NCBI RefSeq assembly: GCF_964186625.1
Contig: NZ_OZ075109.1
Location: forward strand, 186,001 to 250,000
Reading direction: 5' to 3'
From: Asticcacaulis sp. MM231
Lineage (GTDB): Bacteria > Pseudomonadota > Alphaproteobacteria > Caulobacterales > Caulobacteraceae
Length of the DNA: 64,000 nucleotides
Shown here: one piece after another, positions 35,040 to 43,177 of the stretch
How positions within the stretch are numbered: position 1 is the stretch's first letter
Layout of the letters: the number at the start of each line of letters is the position of its first letter
Made by a program: the position numbers and the translations under genes
Notes under the pieces: generated by a model
Database searches by the model: none
Told to the model about the DNA's origin: nothing
What the model saw: only the letters and a program-made list of their open reading frames with translations

Positions 35040-35210
35040 ATGTTGGCATTTTTTATTGAACCAAAGCACCGCCTTGTGGCGTTTTTCATCGCGATAGCGC
35101 TGGCGATATCGGGCCTTGTATATGGATTCAGCACCGGCGCGTTCCAACGTAACAACCGCGAAGCGCTGAGGGCCGAGCGTGAAGCCGCCAAGGTGACAGA
35201 CGCACGCTAA
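35040..35210 (+). CDS. 56-residue membrane protein preceding an ECF sigma gene
   Basis: ATG 35040 follows AAGGAG by 7 bases, a strong ribosome site. The product has one transmembrane helix (LVAFFIAIALAISGLVYGF) and a charged helical tail (REALRAEREAAKVTDAR). It ends 9 bp before the sigma factor start and is clearly in its operon. Its size and topology suit a periplasmic-tail sensor or anti-sigma accessory, but no family was recognised. Confidence 0.7.
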   Translation: MLAFFIEPKHRLVAFFIAIALAISGLVYGFSTGAFQRNNREALRAEREAAKVTDAR

Positions 35211-35219
35211 GGGAAGCCT

Positions 35220-35726
35220 ATGCCAGAGGCGGACGACGATTTTACCGGATGGATCACGCCGCACCTCAGCCGGTTGGCGCGGATCAGCCGTGCCTTCGCC
35301 GCCCCGGCAGATCAGCACGACCTCATGCAGGAACTGCTGATTTCGGTGTGGAAGGCGCGTCCGGCCTTTCGGGGCGAAGCGTCACCGGCGACCTTTATTT
35401 ACCGCGTGGCCCATAACCGTGCCCTGACCTGGAAACGGCGCGATGCCCTCATGGGCCTGCGTTTTTTGAATGCGCGGCATGAATTGGCGGATATGGCCGC
35501 CGATACTTGCCGTGAGCCTGATCAACAAAGGCTGGATGGGCTTTATACCGCTATCCGTCAGCTTGCGCCGGTTGACCGGTCGTTGATGCTGCTGTCGCTG
35601 GACGGTGTGGCCTATGCCGACATGTCTGCGCTACATGGCCTGAGCGAAAATACAATTGGCGTCCGCCTGAGCCGTGCCCGTGCGCGGCTGGTGGCCATTG
35701 TCGGGGAGATGTCTGATGGATTTTGA
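35220..35726 (+). CDS. ECF-type RNA polymerase sigma factor
   Basis: A 168-residue protein with sigma region 2 (DQHDLMQELLISVWKARPAF, then ATFIYRVAHNRALTWKR) and region 4 (DRSLMLLSLDGVAYADMSAL, SENTIGVRLSRARARL). It would direct RNA polymerase to a small regulon in response to an envelope signal. The following gene overlaps it by 11 nt and encodes a membrane protein that probably holds it inactive. Confidence 0.92.
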   Translation: MPEADDDFTGWITPHLSRLARISRAFAAPADQHDLMQELLISVWKARPAFRGEASPATFIYRVAHNRALTWKRRDALMGLRFLNARHELADMAADTCREPDQQRLDGLYTAIRQLAPVDRSLMLLSLDGVAYADMSALHGLSENTIGVRLSRARARLVAIVGEMSDGF

Positions 35727-36324
35727 TACCCTTGAGCGCCTGTGGCGGAGTGAGGCCAATCATCAGGCCAGCGTGGCTGAGACCTATGTCGTCAAATCAA
35801 CCCTGAAGACACTGAAAAACCGGCGGCGCAAGGTCGCAACCGGTATGGGGCTGGTTGGACTCGCCCTGACGACATGGACATTTATGATTCTCTATGCCTT
35901 AGCCGTGGGCAAGATCGCTAGTCTTGCTCGTGAATGGGGGATAGTCGCGCTGCTCATCGTCTCATGGGTAGCTTTCTTTGCAGCGATTGTACAACAATGG
36001 CGGCATATGAATGCGCACCCGCACACGACCGACACAATGCCGGAAGTTCTCCGGGCACTGATTGATGAGAACCGCACTGCGCAAGCCAGAACCCGCATGA
36101 TGGCGATGGCGCTGATCGCCTTTATAGCGGTTTTGGGCCTATGTCTGTGGCAGCTTTATTCGGTCGGTAAGATGGAGCTACAGCATGTGGTGCAAGGCTC
36201 GATCCTTTTCGGTGCCGCCCTGGGGCTATCGAGCCTTATGCACACCATCCGATACGTACGCCTATTACGACCAGAAGGTAAGCGGTTGCAACGCCTGCTC
36301 GACCAATACGAAGTCGAGAATTGA
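35716..36324 (+). CDS. Four-helix membrane protein, probable anti-sigma partner
   Basis: The start at 35716 lies inside the sigma gene. The 202-residue protein has a 45-residue cytoplasmic N-terminus (LERLWRSEANHQASVAE) that could bind sigma, then two helical hairpins (MGLVGLALTTWTFMILYAL; GIVALLIVSWVAFFAAIV; MMAMALIAFIAVLGLCLW; VQGSILFGAALGLSSL). Gene order and overlap support an anti-sigma or sensor role; the sequence itself has no zinc-anti-sigma HxxxCxxC motif. Confidence 0.65.
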   Translation: MDFDTLERLWRSEANHQASVAETYVVKSTLKTLKNRRRKVATGMGLVGLALTTWTFMILYALAVGKIASLAREWGIVALLIVSWVAFFAAIVQQWRHMNAHPHTTDTMPEVLRALIDENRTAQARTRMMAMALIAFIAVLGLCLWQLYSVGKMELQHVVQGSILFGAALGLSSLMHTIRYVRLLRPEGKRLQRLLDQYEVEN

Positions 36325-36493
36325 CATGCGTACTGTTCAACCGGATGCACCATGTTAGGATTCTCAGACCCCAAACCGTTTGCTGTCTACTTTCGGGAAG
36401 GTTTTAATCAAGCAGATATTCTCTCAGTTCCACTTCCGCCTTGGGCGCAAACAGGTCGGATGGCCCTGTCATCTCTGCAGATTTGAACGCCAA

Positions 36494-36805
36494 TTACGCC
36501 TTGACGGCCAGTGATTCAGCAACAGCGATAAGTGTATCGAGGTGGTCGTCACCAAGATTTGCGCACGTATTTACAAGACGCTTAATACGAGGATTGGACT
36601 CTGCGTTGGGCACGCCGAGCAAAGCATTCGGCGTTGTCAGCAGTGCCTTTGAAATACCAATGAGCGTGCCGAAGTCAGGGTCACGGTCGCCTGTCGCGTA
36701 ATGACTATAACGACGTGGATCAAGCCCGGCGCGCTCTGCAACCGCCGTATCAGTGAGCTTGAGCTCTTTCGCGCGCAATTTTAGATTTTCACCGAGGACT
36801 TTCAT
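36494..36805 (-). CDS. XRE-family regulator
   Basis: The 103-residue start at 36805 (MKVLGENLKLRAKEL) is preferred; a longer frame to 36847 runs through palindromic operator DNA. A cro/C1 HTH spans residues 3-60 (LTDTAVAERAG, YSHYATGDRDP), followed by a helical tail. Two palindromes at 36805-36844 overlap its start, so it probably represses itself and perhaps the divergent HTH-sigma gene 133 bp away. Confidence 0.8.
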   Translation of the reverse strand: MKVLGENLKLRAKELKLTDTAVAERAGLDPRRYSHYATGDRDPDFGTLIGISKALLTTPNALLGVPNAESNPRIKRLVNTCANLGDDHLDTLIAVAESLAVKA

Positions 36806-36844
36806 TAGAACAAAGTGTTCTAAAACTGCGTGCAATTGTACGCA
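36805..36844. promoter_or_regulatory. Two palindromes at the XRE gene start
   Basis: TTAGAACA-AAG-TGTTCTAA (36805-36823) is a perfect inverted repeat including part of the start codon. TGCGTGCAATTGTACGCA (36827-36844) is near-perfect. Both are typical phage-repressor-like operators. Confidence 0.6.
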
Positions 36845-36937
36845 CAATATGGTCTATTTATAGACCAAATTGGGCTAAATCTTTACAGTCAATCGCCTTT
36901 CTAAACAACCAAACATCATTCCGAACAGAGTGGCACA

Positions 36938-37804
36938 ATGGATATCGATCAAGTTGAAAAGTTCTATATAAATGCCCGCGCTGTTGGCGCGCTGGATCGC
37001 CACATCGGTGCGCGATTGCTGTCCCGGCGGATTTTGCTCCAGATGTCTGAGCAGTGGCTGGCAGATGCCATGGGGTTGAGGCTTGATGAGCTGGAGGCCA
37101 TGGAAACAGGCACCATGCGTATTGGGCCGCGGCGTCTGGCGTTTATTGGTGCTGCTCTGGACGTGGCCGACCGGTATTTCTTTCTGGATTTTCTGGAGAC
37201 GCCTGACGGGGCGTCGCGAAGGCCGGGCTGGTTGCGCGAGGTCGATTGCTGGTTCCGCGACCGGGTGGCGCCCTATGAAAATCTGCTCCTGAGCGTGGCG
37301 AAAGACCTGATCGGCTCTAAGGGGGCTGCGCGCGATCTGGTCCACGATGTGTATGCTCAGGTTCTCGTGGGCGACCGGTGGCGTACGATTGAGAACCCGA
37401 AAGCCTATCTTCGCAAATCGGTTGTACATGCGGCCTATGCTTTTTTGGCCAAGAGCCGCATCGTGCCCTTAGCGCACGGCGACGATGTCAAAGACGATGT
37501 GAAGGATGAACTGCCAGGTCCGGACGTGGAGGCCGAACAAAGGGATCATCTGCGCCGCGTGTTGGTGGCGATGAATAAGCTACCCCCCAAAAGTCGGCGT
37601 GTCATGATCCTGAGGAAGGTCCAGGGTTTGTCGGGACAAGAAATCGCCAAGCGGCTGGGTATCAGTTTGAAGGGTGTAGAGATCCACCTGACGCGCGGCA
37701 TGGTCGCCCTCAACAAACATTTAGAGGCAGACGCTGTGGGGTTGGGGTTGAACGCGACCCTCTATACGCAAGACAGCACCGCCGACACTTCCATCTCAGA
37801 TTGA
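36938..37804 (+). CDS. HTH-sigma fusion: XRE-like domain joined to an ECF sigma factor
   Basis: Residues 22-80 read as a cro/C1-like HTH (LLSRRILLQMSEQWLADAMG, RLDELEAMETGTMRIGP). From about 105 the protein is a FecI-type sigma factor, with region 2 (KDLIGSKGAARDLVHDVYAQ, NPKAYLRKSVVHAAY) and region 4 (LPPKSRRVMILRKVQG, SGQEIAKRLGISLKGVEIHL). The 288 residues exceed the usual 170-200 of this class. A FecR-type anti-sigma gene follows after 49 bp. Most FecI/FecR pairs sit with a TonB receptor, which is not adjacent here. Confidence 0.85.
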   Translation: MDIDQVEKFYINARAVGALDRHIGARLLSRRILLQMSEQWLADAMGLRLDELEAMETGTMRIGPRRLAFIGAALDVADRYFFLDFLETPDGASRRPGWLREVDCWFRDRVAPYENLLLSVAKDLIGSKGAARDLVHDVYAQVLVGDRWRTIENPKAYLRKSVVHAAYAFLAKSRIVPLAHGDDVKDDVKDELPGPDVEAEQRDHLRRVLVAMNKLPPKSRRVMILRKVQGLSGQEIAKRLGISLKGVEIHLTRGMVALNKHLEADAVGLGLNATLYTQDSTADTSISD

Positions 37805-37853
37805 ACTGCCTTAAGCTGGGACGGTATCGGGATGCACCGGACCGTGGCTGGAA

Positions 37854-38846
37854 GTGTTTGACGTGACTGAACCTCTCGACAAAGAAGTGGATGACCTCCT
37901 TGAAGCCGCAGCGTCATGGCATGCGCGGCTTGACCTAGGCACGGCCAAGCTTAAGGACTTTGAGCGCTGGCGCGATGCCGACCCGCGCCATGCCGCGGCC
38001 TTCGCTCGCATCGTGGGCACGGATGAATTGATCGAGGATGTGAAGTTCCGGCTTATTGACGAAGTCGATGAATTCGAGGTGCCGCCTGGGACGATGAGCC
38101 GTCGGCAATGGTTAGGTGGCGCCATTGCCGGCGCGGCGGCTGTGGTACTTGGGGGAGGGGGGCTATTTGCGCTTCTCAATCGCCACGCCCGTGCGGAAAC
38201 CCAAATTGGTGAGCGGAAAAGCCTGACCTTGACCGATGGCGCGCGCCTGGAGGTGAACACGGACACCCGGCTGTCGTGGACGTGGGGTGAGCGTAAAAAA
38301 GAGGTCTGGCTGAAGCAGGGCGAAATCGCTGTTTCCGTGCCGGCGTCGTCGCAAGACGTTTCGATCCATGCGTTGGGCTACGAAATTAAGCCCTCTGAGG
38401 GCGAGGTCAATGTGCGTATCCGAAACGGTGCGCTGGAGGTCACATGTCTGAAGGGCATGGTTCAGATTTTTGAGCCACCGGTGAGGCGGGCCCCAAATGT
38501 CGTTGTTGAGGAAGCCGCGCCGCCTATGCTCAAACCGGGCCAGGCCTATTCTTCAGCGTCGTCGAACCTGGGCATAAAGACCTTAACCGAGACGGACATC
38601 CAAACCGTTCAGGCATGGCAATCTGACGAACTGTTTTTCACGGGCCAGACCCTCGCGGCCGTCGTTGCGGAATTCAATCGCTATCTCACCCGCAAGATCG
38701 TGATCCGCGACCGGTCTATCGAAGGCCTTAGGCTTGGCGGGCGGTTCAATGTTCATGACGCCCAGGCCTTCCTGCAGTCACTAAAGGGTAGTTTTGGTAT
38801 CCAGGCATCAGACGAAGGCGATGTGATTGCATTGACGCGGTCATAG
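37854..38846 (+). CDS. FecR-family transmembrane anti-sigma regulator
   Basis: The start is GTG 37854 or 37863. Residues 1-85 are cytoplasmic with the FecR N-terminal pattern (AASWHARLDLGTAKLKDFER). A membrane helix lies near 88-110 (WLGGAIAGAAAVVLGGGGLF). Then comes the periplasmic FecR domain (ETQIGERKSLTLTDGARLEV) and a C-terminal STN-like segment (FTGQTLAAVVAEFNRYLTRK). It would pass a signal from an outer-membrane receptor to the preceding sigma factor. Confidence 0.9.
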   Translation: MFDVTEPLDKEVDDLLEAAASWHARLDLGTAKLKDFERWRDADPRHAAAFARIVGTDELIEDVKFRLIDEVDEFEVPPGTMSRRQWLGGAIAGAAAVVLGGGGLFALLNRHARAETQIGERKSLTLTDGARLEVNTDTRLSWTWGERKKEVWLKQGEIAVSVPASSQDVSIHALGYEIKPSEGEVNVRIRNGALEVTCLKGMVQIFEPPVRRAPNVVVEEAAPPMLKPGQAYSSASSNLGIKTLTETDIQTVQAWQSDELFFTGQTLAAVVAEFNRYLTRKIVIRDRSIEGLRLGGRFNVHDAQAFLQSLKGSFGIQASDEGDVIALTRS

Positions 38847-38974
38847 TCGAACTTAGGGGCTTGAGGTCAAAAGGTGCGAGCTAGACGCGTTCGGCTGGAA
38901 ACCTACCTATCAAATTTGGCGACCGTCACGCTTTCCTCGGTTATTCTCAACACCAGCCTTGAAATGACCGCCAT

Positions 38975-38997
38975 CATGTAACATATAAAGTTACATG
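38975..38997. promoter_or_regulatory. Operator palindrome over the Rrf2 start codon
   Basis: CATGTAAC-ATATAAA-GTTACATG is a perfect 8+7+8 inverted repeat whose last three bases are the Rrf2 ATG. This indicates strong autorepression. Confidence 0.75.
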
Positions 38998-39456
38998 AAA
39001 CAGGACAGCAAACTTTCGGGCATTCTCCACGTGATTCTCCACATGGCCAGCCTCGACACACCCGCCACGTCCGAAAAACTGGCGGCCATGATGGGCACCA
39101 ACCCGGTGGTCGTCCGCCGCATCATGGCGGGCCTGCGAGAACGCGGCCTCGTTCATTCGGAAAAAGGCCACGGCGGCGGCTGGACGATCGCCCGTGATCT
39201 CGCAGCCGTCACGATGGCCGATATCTATGCCGCCGTTGGTGCGCCGGAGATCTTCGCGCTCGGCCACCGCACCGAACGGCCATCATGCCTGGTCGAGCAG
39301 GCGGTCAATGCCGCCTTAGACGATGCCTTCGCCGAGGCCGAAGCCCTGCTGATGGCGCGGTTCGCGGACGTCACTCTTGGCGCCCTGGCCGCAGACTTCC
39401 GCCAGCGCATGCGGGCGCGCCGCCAGACCCTTGAGGAGCAAAACCATGATCTTTGA
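38995..39456 (+). CDS. Rrf2-family (YwnA-like) repressor
   Basis: The 153-residue protein has an N-terminal winged HTH (SEKLAAMMGTNPVVVRRIMA, RERGLVHSEKGHGGGW) typical of Rrf2 proteins of the YwnA/NsrR type. It carries one Cys (PSCLVEQ) rather than the three that ligate an Fe-S cluster, so it may sense redox by a single thiol. It is translationally coupled to the flavoprotein downstream (11-nt overlap), its likely target. Its operator covers its own start. Confidence 0.85.
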   Translation: MKQDSKLSGILHVILHMASLDTPATSEKLAAMMGTNPVVVRRIMAGLRERGLVHSEKGHGGGWTIARDLAAVTMADIYAAVGAPEIFALGHRTERPSCLVEQAVNAALDDAFAEAEALLMARFADVTLGALAADFRQRMRARRQTLEEQNHDL

Positions 39457-40357
39457 CGCCATTATCATCGGCGGCAGCTTCGCCGGCCTTTCCGCCGCCA
39501 TACAACTGGCGCGAGGCCGCCGCTCGGTGTGCGTGATCGACGCCGGCCAACCGCGAAACCGTTTCGCCTCCCATTCTCACGGTTTTTTCGCCCATGACGG
39601 CGACGCGCCACGCGTCTTGATCGGCGCCGGACGCGAGAAGGTGGCGGCCTATCCCAACGTCACCTTCATTGACGCGCAAGCAACCGGAACACGTGGCCAG
39701 AATGAGGACTTTACCGTCACAGCCGGCGGTCAGGATATTCAGGGACGAAAATTGATCCTCGCGTTCGGTATCCGCGACAACCTGCCAGATATGCGAGGCC
39801 TGAAAGAACGCTGGGGCCATTCTGTGCTGCATTGCCCTTATTGCCACGGCTATGAGTTCCAGGGACAGCCGCTCGGCGTGCTGAGCCTCACCCCCATGTC
39901 GGCGCATCAGGCGCTGATGATCCCGGAATGGGGGCCAACCACGTTCTTCCTCAATGGCGGTGAGATGCCCGACAGCCAGACACGGGCGCGATTGCAGCAA
40001 CGGCACGTGATTATCGAACCCGCCCGCATATCCGGATTTGTCGGCGCGGCGCCTGATATGGCGGGCGTCATGCTGGAAGACGGCCGGACTGTCCCGATTA
40101 CGGCCCTTTACCTGGGTTCGCGCACCGAACTGAACAGCCCGATCGCCGGCGTGCTGGGCTGTGCCTTACAGGACGGCATGTTCGGGCCGGTCATTCAGAT
40201 CGATGGCATGGGCCAGACCAGTGTGCCTGGCGTCTATGCCGCAGGCGATATCGCTCGTTCGGCCCATAATGCGACCTGGGCAACGTCTGATGGGGTGATG
40301 GCCGGTTCGGCCGCGCATCGCTCGCTGATCTTCGATCCCCTCGGCATGACATTTTAA
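39446..40357 (+). CDS. Thioredoxin-reductase-like NAD(P)/FAD oxidoreductase
   Basis: ATG 39446 lies inside the Rrf2 gene; the longer frame from 39377 is an artefact. The 303-residue protein has an FAD Rossmann start (FDAIIIGGSFAGLSAAIQLA), the redox CPYCHG motif near residue 130, and a C-terminal FAD motif (VPGVYAAGDIARSAHNATWA). It resembles two-domain thioredoxin reductases that act on small disulfides or quinones rather than thioredoxin. With Rrf2 it forms a self-regulated redox unit. Confidence 0.88.
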   Translation: MIFDAIIIGGSFAGLSAAIQLARGRRSVCVIDAGQPRNRFASHSHGFFAHDGDAPRVLIGAGREKVAAYPNVTFIDAQATGTRGQNEDFTVTAGGQDIQGRKLILAFGIRDNLPDMRGLKERWGHSVLHCPYCHGYEFQGQPLGVLSLTPMSAHQALMIPEWGPTTFFLNGGEMPDSQTRARLQQRHVIIEPARISGFVGAAPDMAGVMLEDGRTVPITALYLGSRTELNSPIAGVLGCALQDGMFGPVIQIDGMGQTSVPGVYAAGDIARSAHNATWATSDGVMAGSAAHRSLIFDPLGMTF

Positions 40358-40700
40358 CCGCCGGTTTGGTGGTTGGCCGTGACGATCACCCTGTCGCTTG
40401 TCGTCCATCACGCCCGCAGATTGTGTAGGAAAAATGGGTGGTGAAGGAAAGCCGGATGCTCACCCTTACCCGTGCCGGCGTGAGTAACGAGGCCAATTTT
40501 CAGGTCAGACTGATCCGGTTGATGGCGACGCGGAGCGCGGGTGCGTGGCGTGTTGCTGTCGACTGTAAGCGGGTGGGCCGAGGCCGCTCACAGCAAGAGC
40601 GACAGCCCGGACCAAACGGGTCCACGGCGAGACGGTCCGACAGTGTCGAGCCCTTGCCGGTCAAAGGTTGCAGAAAAGCCCACCTTAAAGGCAGATGCCT
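40358..40700. other. Intergenic region without a recognised gene
   Basis: The longest frame here (40438-40977) runs antisense through the PaiB-like gene and has no family resemblance. Confidence 0.45.
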
Positions 40701-41321
40701 TCAGCCAGCCGGCGGTCGACGCCACTGTGCAGACATCAGATCGGAAATGGTTGGATCGGAACGCTCTTTCAAGCCTGCAATGATGCGTTCGCGGTCGCCT
40801 TCAGGGTGTGTCTGGCTTAATTTGGTCGTACCTTCGAGGCTGTCGACATGGACGCGGAAGGAGCGGATCTTAGGGAGTAAGAACGCCACGCGACCTTCGG
40901 GCGCCATATCGATCGTCCAGGGTGCACTGAACGCGTTCTCAGCTATGTCAATGGTACGGCGCAACACGTCTGTTTGACCCGCCTCATCGTCGATGACCTC
41001 CAGCGTGCCGCGTACATGGGCAGCGACATAGTTCCAGGTCGGCACTTCTGGCTTTTCCACATACCAGCGCGGCGAGATATAGGCGTGCGGCCCTGCGAAG
41101 ATCGCCAGCGCCCTGTCGCCGGTGCGCATCGTCTTCGCTTGCGGGTTTCGTGCCGCCATATGCCCGATAAGAGTTGTCTGACTGTCATCCGTCTCGAAAA
41201 CGATGGCAGTGGTCGTGGCCGACATATCGGCCAGGATCAGGGTTGCGAAGGGATAGTCACGCACAATGGCAGCCGGATCAGAGGCGATATAAGGCTCGGC
41301 ACGGAAGAGGGTAGGGCTCAT
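40701..41321 (-). CDS. PaiB-like FMN-binding split-barrel protein, first copy
   Basis: The start at 41321 is chosen for AGGAA 6 bases upstream. The 206-residue protein has the family pattern LIGHMAARNPQAKTM, then GPHAYISPRWYVEKPEVPTW followed by NYVAAHV. PaiB-type proteins bind flavin and were first named as negative regulators of protease and sporulation genes; in proteobacteria their job is uncertain. A paralogue lies at 56329. It is divergent from the NylC-like gene. Confidence 0.85.
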   Translation of the reverse strand: MSPTLFRAEPYIASDPAAIVRDYPFATLILADMSATTTAIVFETDDSQTTLIGHMAARNPQAKTMRTGDRALAIFAGPHAYISPRWYVEKPEVPTWNYVAAHVRGTLEVIDDEAGQTDVLRRTIDIAENAFSAPWTIDMAPEGRVAFLLPKIRSFRVHVDSLEGTTKLSQTHPEGDRERIIAGLKERSDPTISDLMSAQWRRPPAG

Positions 41322-41661
41322 CGGAATTCCTGAAAGTGTGTCGGTCATGCCTGTGTTCTGAAAACACATCATAAGACCTGCCTACATAACCCTCATAATG
41401 CTGCAAGACACCGACAAAATGCGGATCGGGTGGTGAGCCTGTGTCACCGTCACCTCCGGCCTTTGCATCCTGACAGTTACAAAGCCTTGTTCTAGCTTGG
41501 ATTCATCCACCACAGGGCTGGACGCATAAGGTGTGTAGCCGCAAGTAGAGTCAGTTCCTTCACCTTGTGGTGACTTTTGCGCACCACGCACGACATTTTT
41601 TGCAATGCGGCATAATCTGATGCTGGCCCACTATTGCTTCACTTCACGAGGATACAACCCC
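41322..41661. other. Divergent promoter region before the NylC-like gene
   Basis: It should contain promoters for the PaiB-like gene (minus) and the NylC-like gene (plus). No clear operator palindrome was picked out. Confidence 0.4.
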
Positions 41662-43062
41662 ATGCCCAGGTCCTTCCTGTCTCTTGCCCTTACTCTGTTT
41701 TTGGCGCCGGCGCTTTACGCAAGCCCGGGGTTCGCTCAAGTGCCGGCGCCGACTCCACCCGATAGTCAGGCTGATCTCAAGCCTGTCATCAATTTTGGTG
41801 GCAAGGAGCTGAAGTTTGACTGGCCGATGCTGAAGATAGGCACGGGTGAGTACAGCGAAGGGCCGACCGGCGTGACGGTCTTCAGTTTCGATAAAAAGGT
41901 CATGGCAGCGGTGGATGTACGCGGTGGCGCGCCTGCCACCGTCAATACCGACCTGGCGCGACTGGGCTATCCGACCTCGGATTTTGACGCCGTGGTTTTT
42001 GCTGGTGGTTCGGCCTATGGACTGGAAACCACGACGGCTGTGGCCAGCGCGCTAAAGGATGATGGCAAAAATACCGGCAACTGGGATTCCATCGCGGTCG
42101 CCCTGGGCGCTATCATTTTCGACTATGGCGACCGCCGCCTCAATGAAATTTATCCCGACAAGCGGTTGGCTCAGGCCGCCTATCGCGCCGCTCAGCCGGG
42201 TGTCTTCCGAAACGGCGCCGCCGGGGCCGGACGCATGACCATGTCAGGATACTTCTTCGGCTGCAAGGCGCATTCCGGGCAGGGCGGTGCCTTCCGCCAA
42301 ATCGGCGACCTGAAGATCGCGGTCTTCACCGTGGCCAACCCCTACGGTGTGGTCGTCAACCGCGATGGCAAACTGGCCGCCTGTTACAATGATGCCGGCT
42401 GGCCGGCCAATATTACCGTCAATGACCTGATGCACAACCTGCCGGAAAGCCGCAAGGCCGGATGGGCCACGCCCAGCGGGCCGATGCATAACACCACGAT
42501 CAGCCTTGTGGTCGTCAACCAGAAGATGGACGCCGCGGAACTTCAGCGCCTGGCGATCCAGGTTCATACCTCCATGGCGCGTGGTATCCAGCCTTTCTCG
42601 ACAATGAATGACGGCGATGCGCTTTACGCCGTATCCACGGGCGAGATTGAGGCTGAGAAGGGTATCGTCGACAGCACCGAAATCGGCGCCATCGCGTCCG
42701 ACCTGATGTGGGACGCCATCCTCAATTCGGTGCCCGCGCAGGACCCGCTGCCCGTCATCACAGCGCAGCCGGCCATCCCAGTCAAAGCTCTGGCGGGCTA
42801 TGCGGGCGAGTACCGGTTTTCGAACTTCGTCACCGTCACGGTCAGTGAAAAGGACGGCAAGCTCTATGGCCGTGCGACCGGTGCGCGCAAAGCTTTCAAC
42901 GTGCCGCTTGATCAGACGGTCGAGCTGTTACCGGTCGGGCCTGGCCTCTTCGCGGTGCCGGGACGCTACCCCACGGTGCTTGATTTCAACCAGTCAGGTA
43001 CGCTTGTCATGAACCCTGGCCTTTGGAAGCAGACCGGTCTCTGGCAGAAGGCGAAAAAATAA
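41662..43062 (+). CDS. Secreted NylC-like S58/P1 N-terminal-nucleophile amidase
   Basis: ATG 41662 is used because it begins a signal peptide (MPRSFLSLALTLFLAPALYA, cleavage near GFAQ). The 466-residue precursor matches the DmpA/BapA/NylC family. The autocleavage site is N277/T278 in MHNTTISLVVV, and the stretch IQVHTSMARGIQPF then GDALYAVSTGEI follows, closely recalling NylC, the 6-aminohexanoate-oligomer endohydrolase that cleaves at Asn-Thr. AAGAG, QGGAFRQIGD and NPYGVVVNRDG also fit. The C-terminal 90 residues (AGYAGEYRFSNFVTVTVSEK...) add a DUF3471-like beta domain absent from NylC. It probably hydrolyses amide bonds of omega- or beta-amino-acid oligomers in the periplasm. A general beta-aminopeptidase is the main alternative. 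Confidence 0.85.
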   Translation: MPRSFLSLALTLFLAPALYASPGFAQVPAPTPPDSQADLKPVINFGGKELKFDWPMLKIGTGEYSEGPTGVTVFSFDKKVMAAVDVRGGAPATVNTDLARLGYPTSDFDAVVFAGGSAYGLETTTAVASALKDDGKNTGNWDSIAVALGAIIFDYGDRRLNEIYPDKRLAQAAYRAAQPGVFRNGAAGAGRMTMSGYFFGCKAHSGQGGAFRQIGDLKIAVFTVANPYGVVVNRDGKLAACYNDAGWPANITVNDLMHNLPESRKAGWATPSGPMHNTTISLVVVNQKMDAAELQRLAIQVHTSMARGIQPFSTMNDGDALYAVSTGEIEAEKGIVDSTEIGAIASDLMWDAILNSVPAQDPLPVITAQPAIPVKALAGYAGEYRFSNFVTVTVSEKDGKLYGRATGARKAFNVPLDQTVELLPVGPGLFAVPGRYPTVLDFNQSGTLVMNPGLWKQTGLWQKAKK

Positions 43063-43068
43063 CCGCTT

Positions 43069-43089
43069 GCGGTGCGTTGTGCGCACCGC
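43069..43089. other. Hairpin after the NylC-like gene
   Basis: GCGGTGCG, loop TTGTG, CGCACCGC, 6 bp past the stop. There is no T-run, so it may stabilise mRNA or give partial termination. Confidence 0.45.
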
Positions 43090-43177
43090 TCCGAACCGGC
43101 TACGCGCCTAGTCACAGGACCGTCACAAAAACAATCTGATGCCGTGGATACCCACACACACGAAGGGGATAACAACA

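Noticed and set aside
40438..40977. 179-codon plus-strand frame
   Set aside because: Its second half is antisense to the PaiB-like gene; composition and motifs do not look like a protein.
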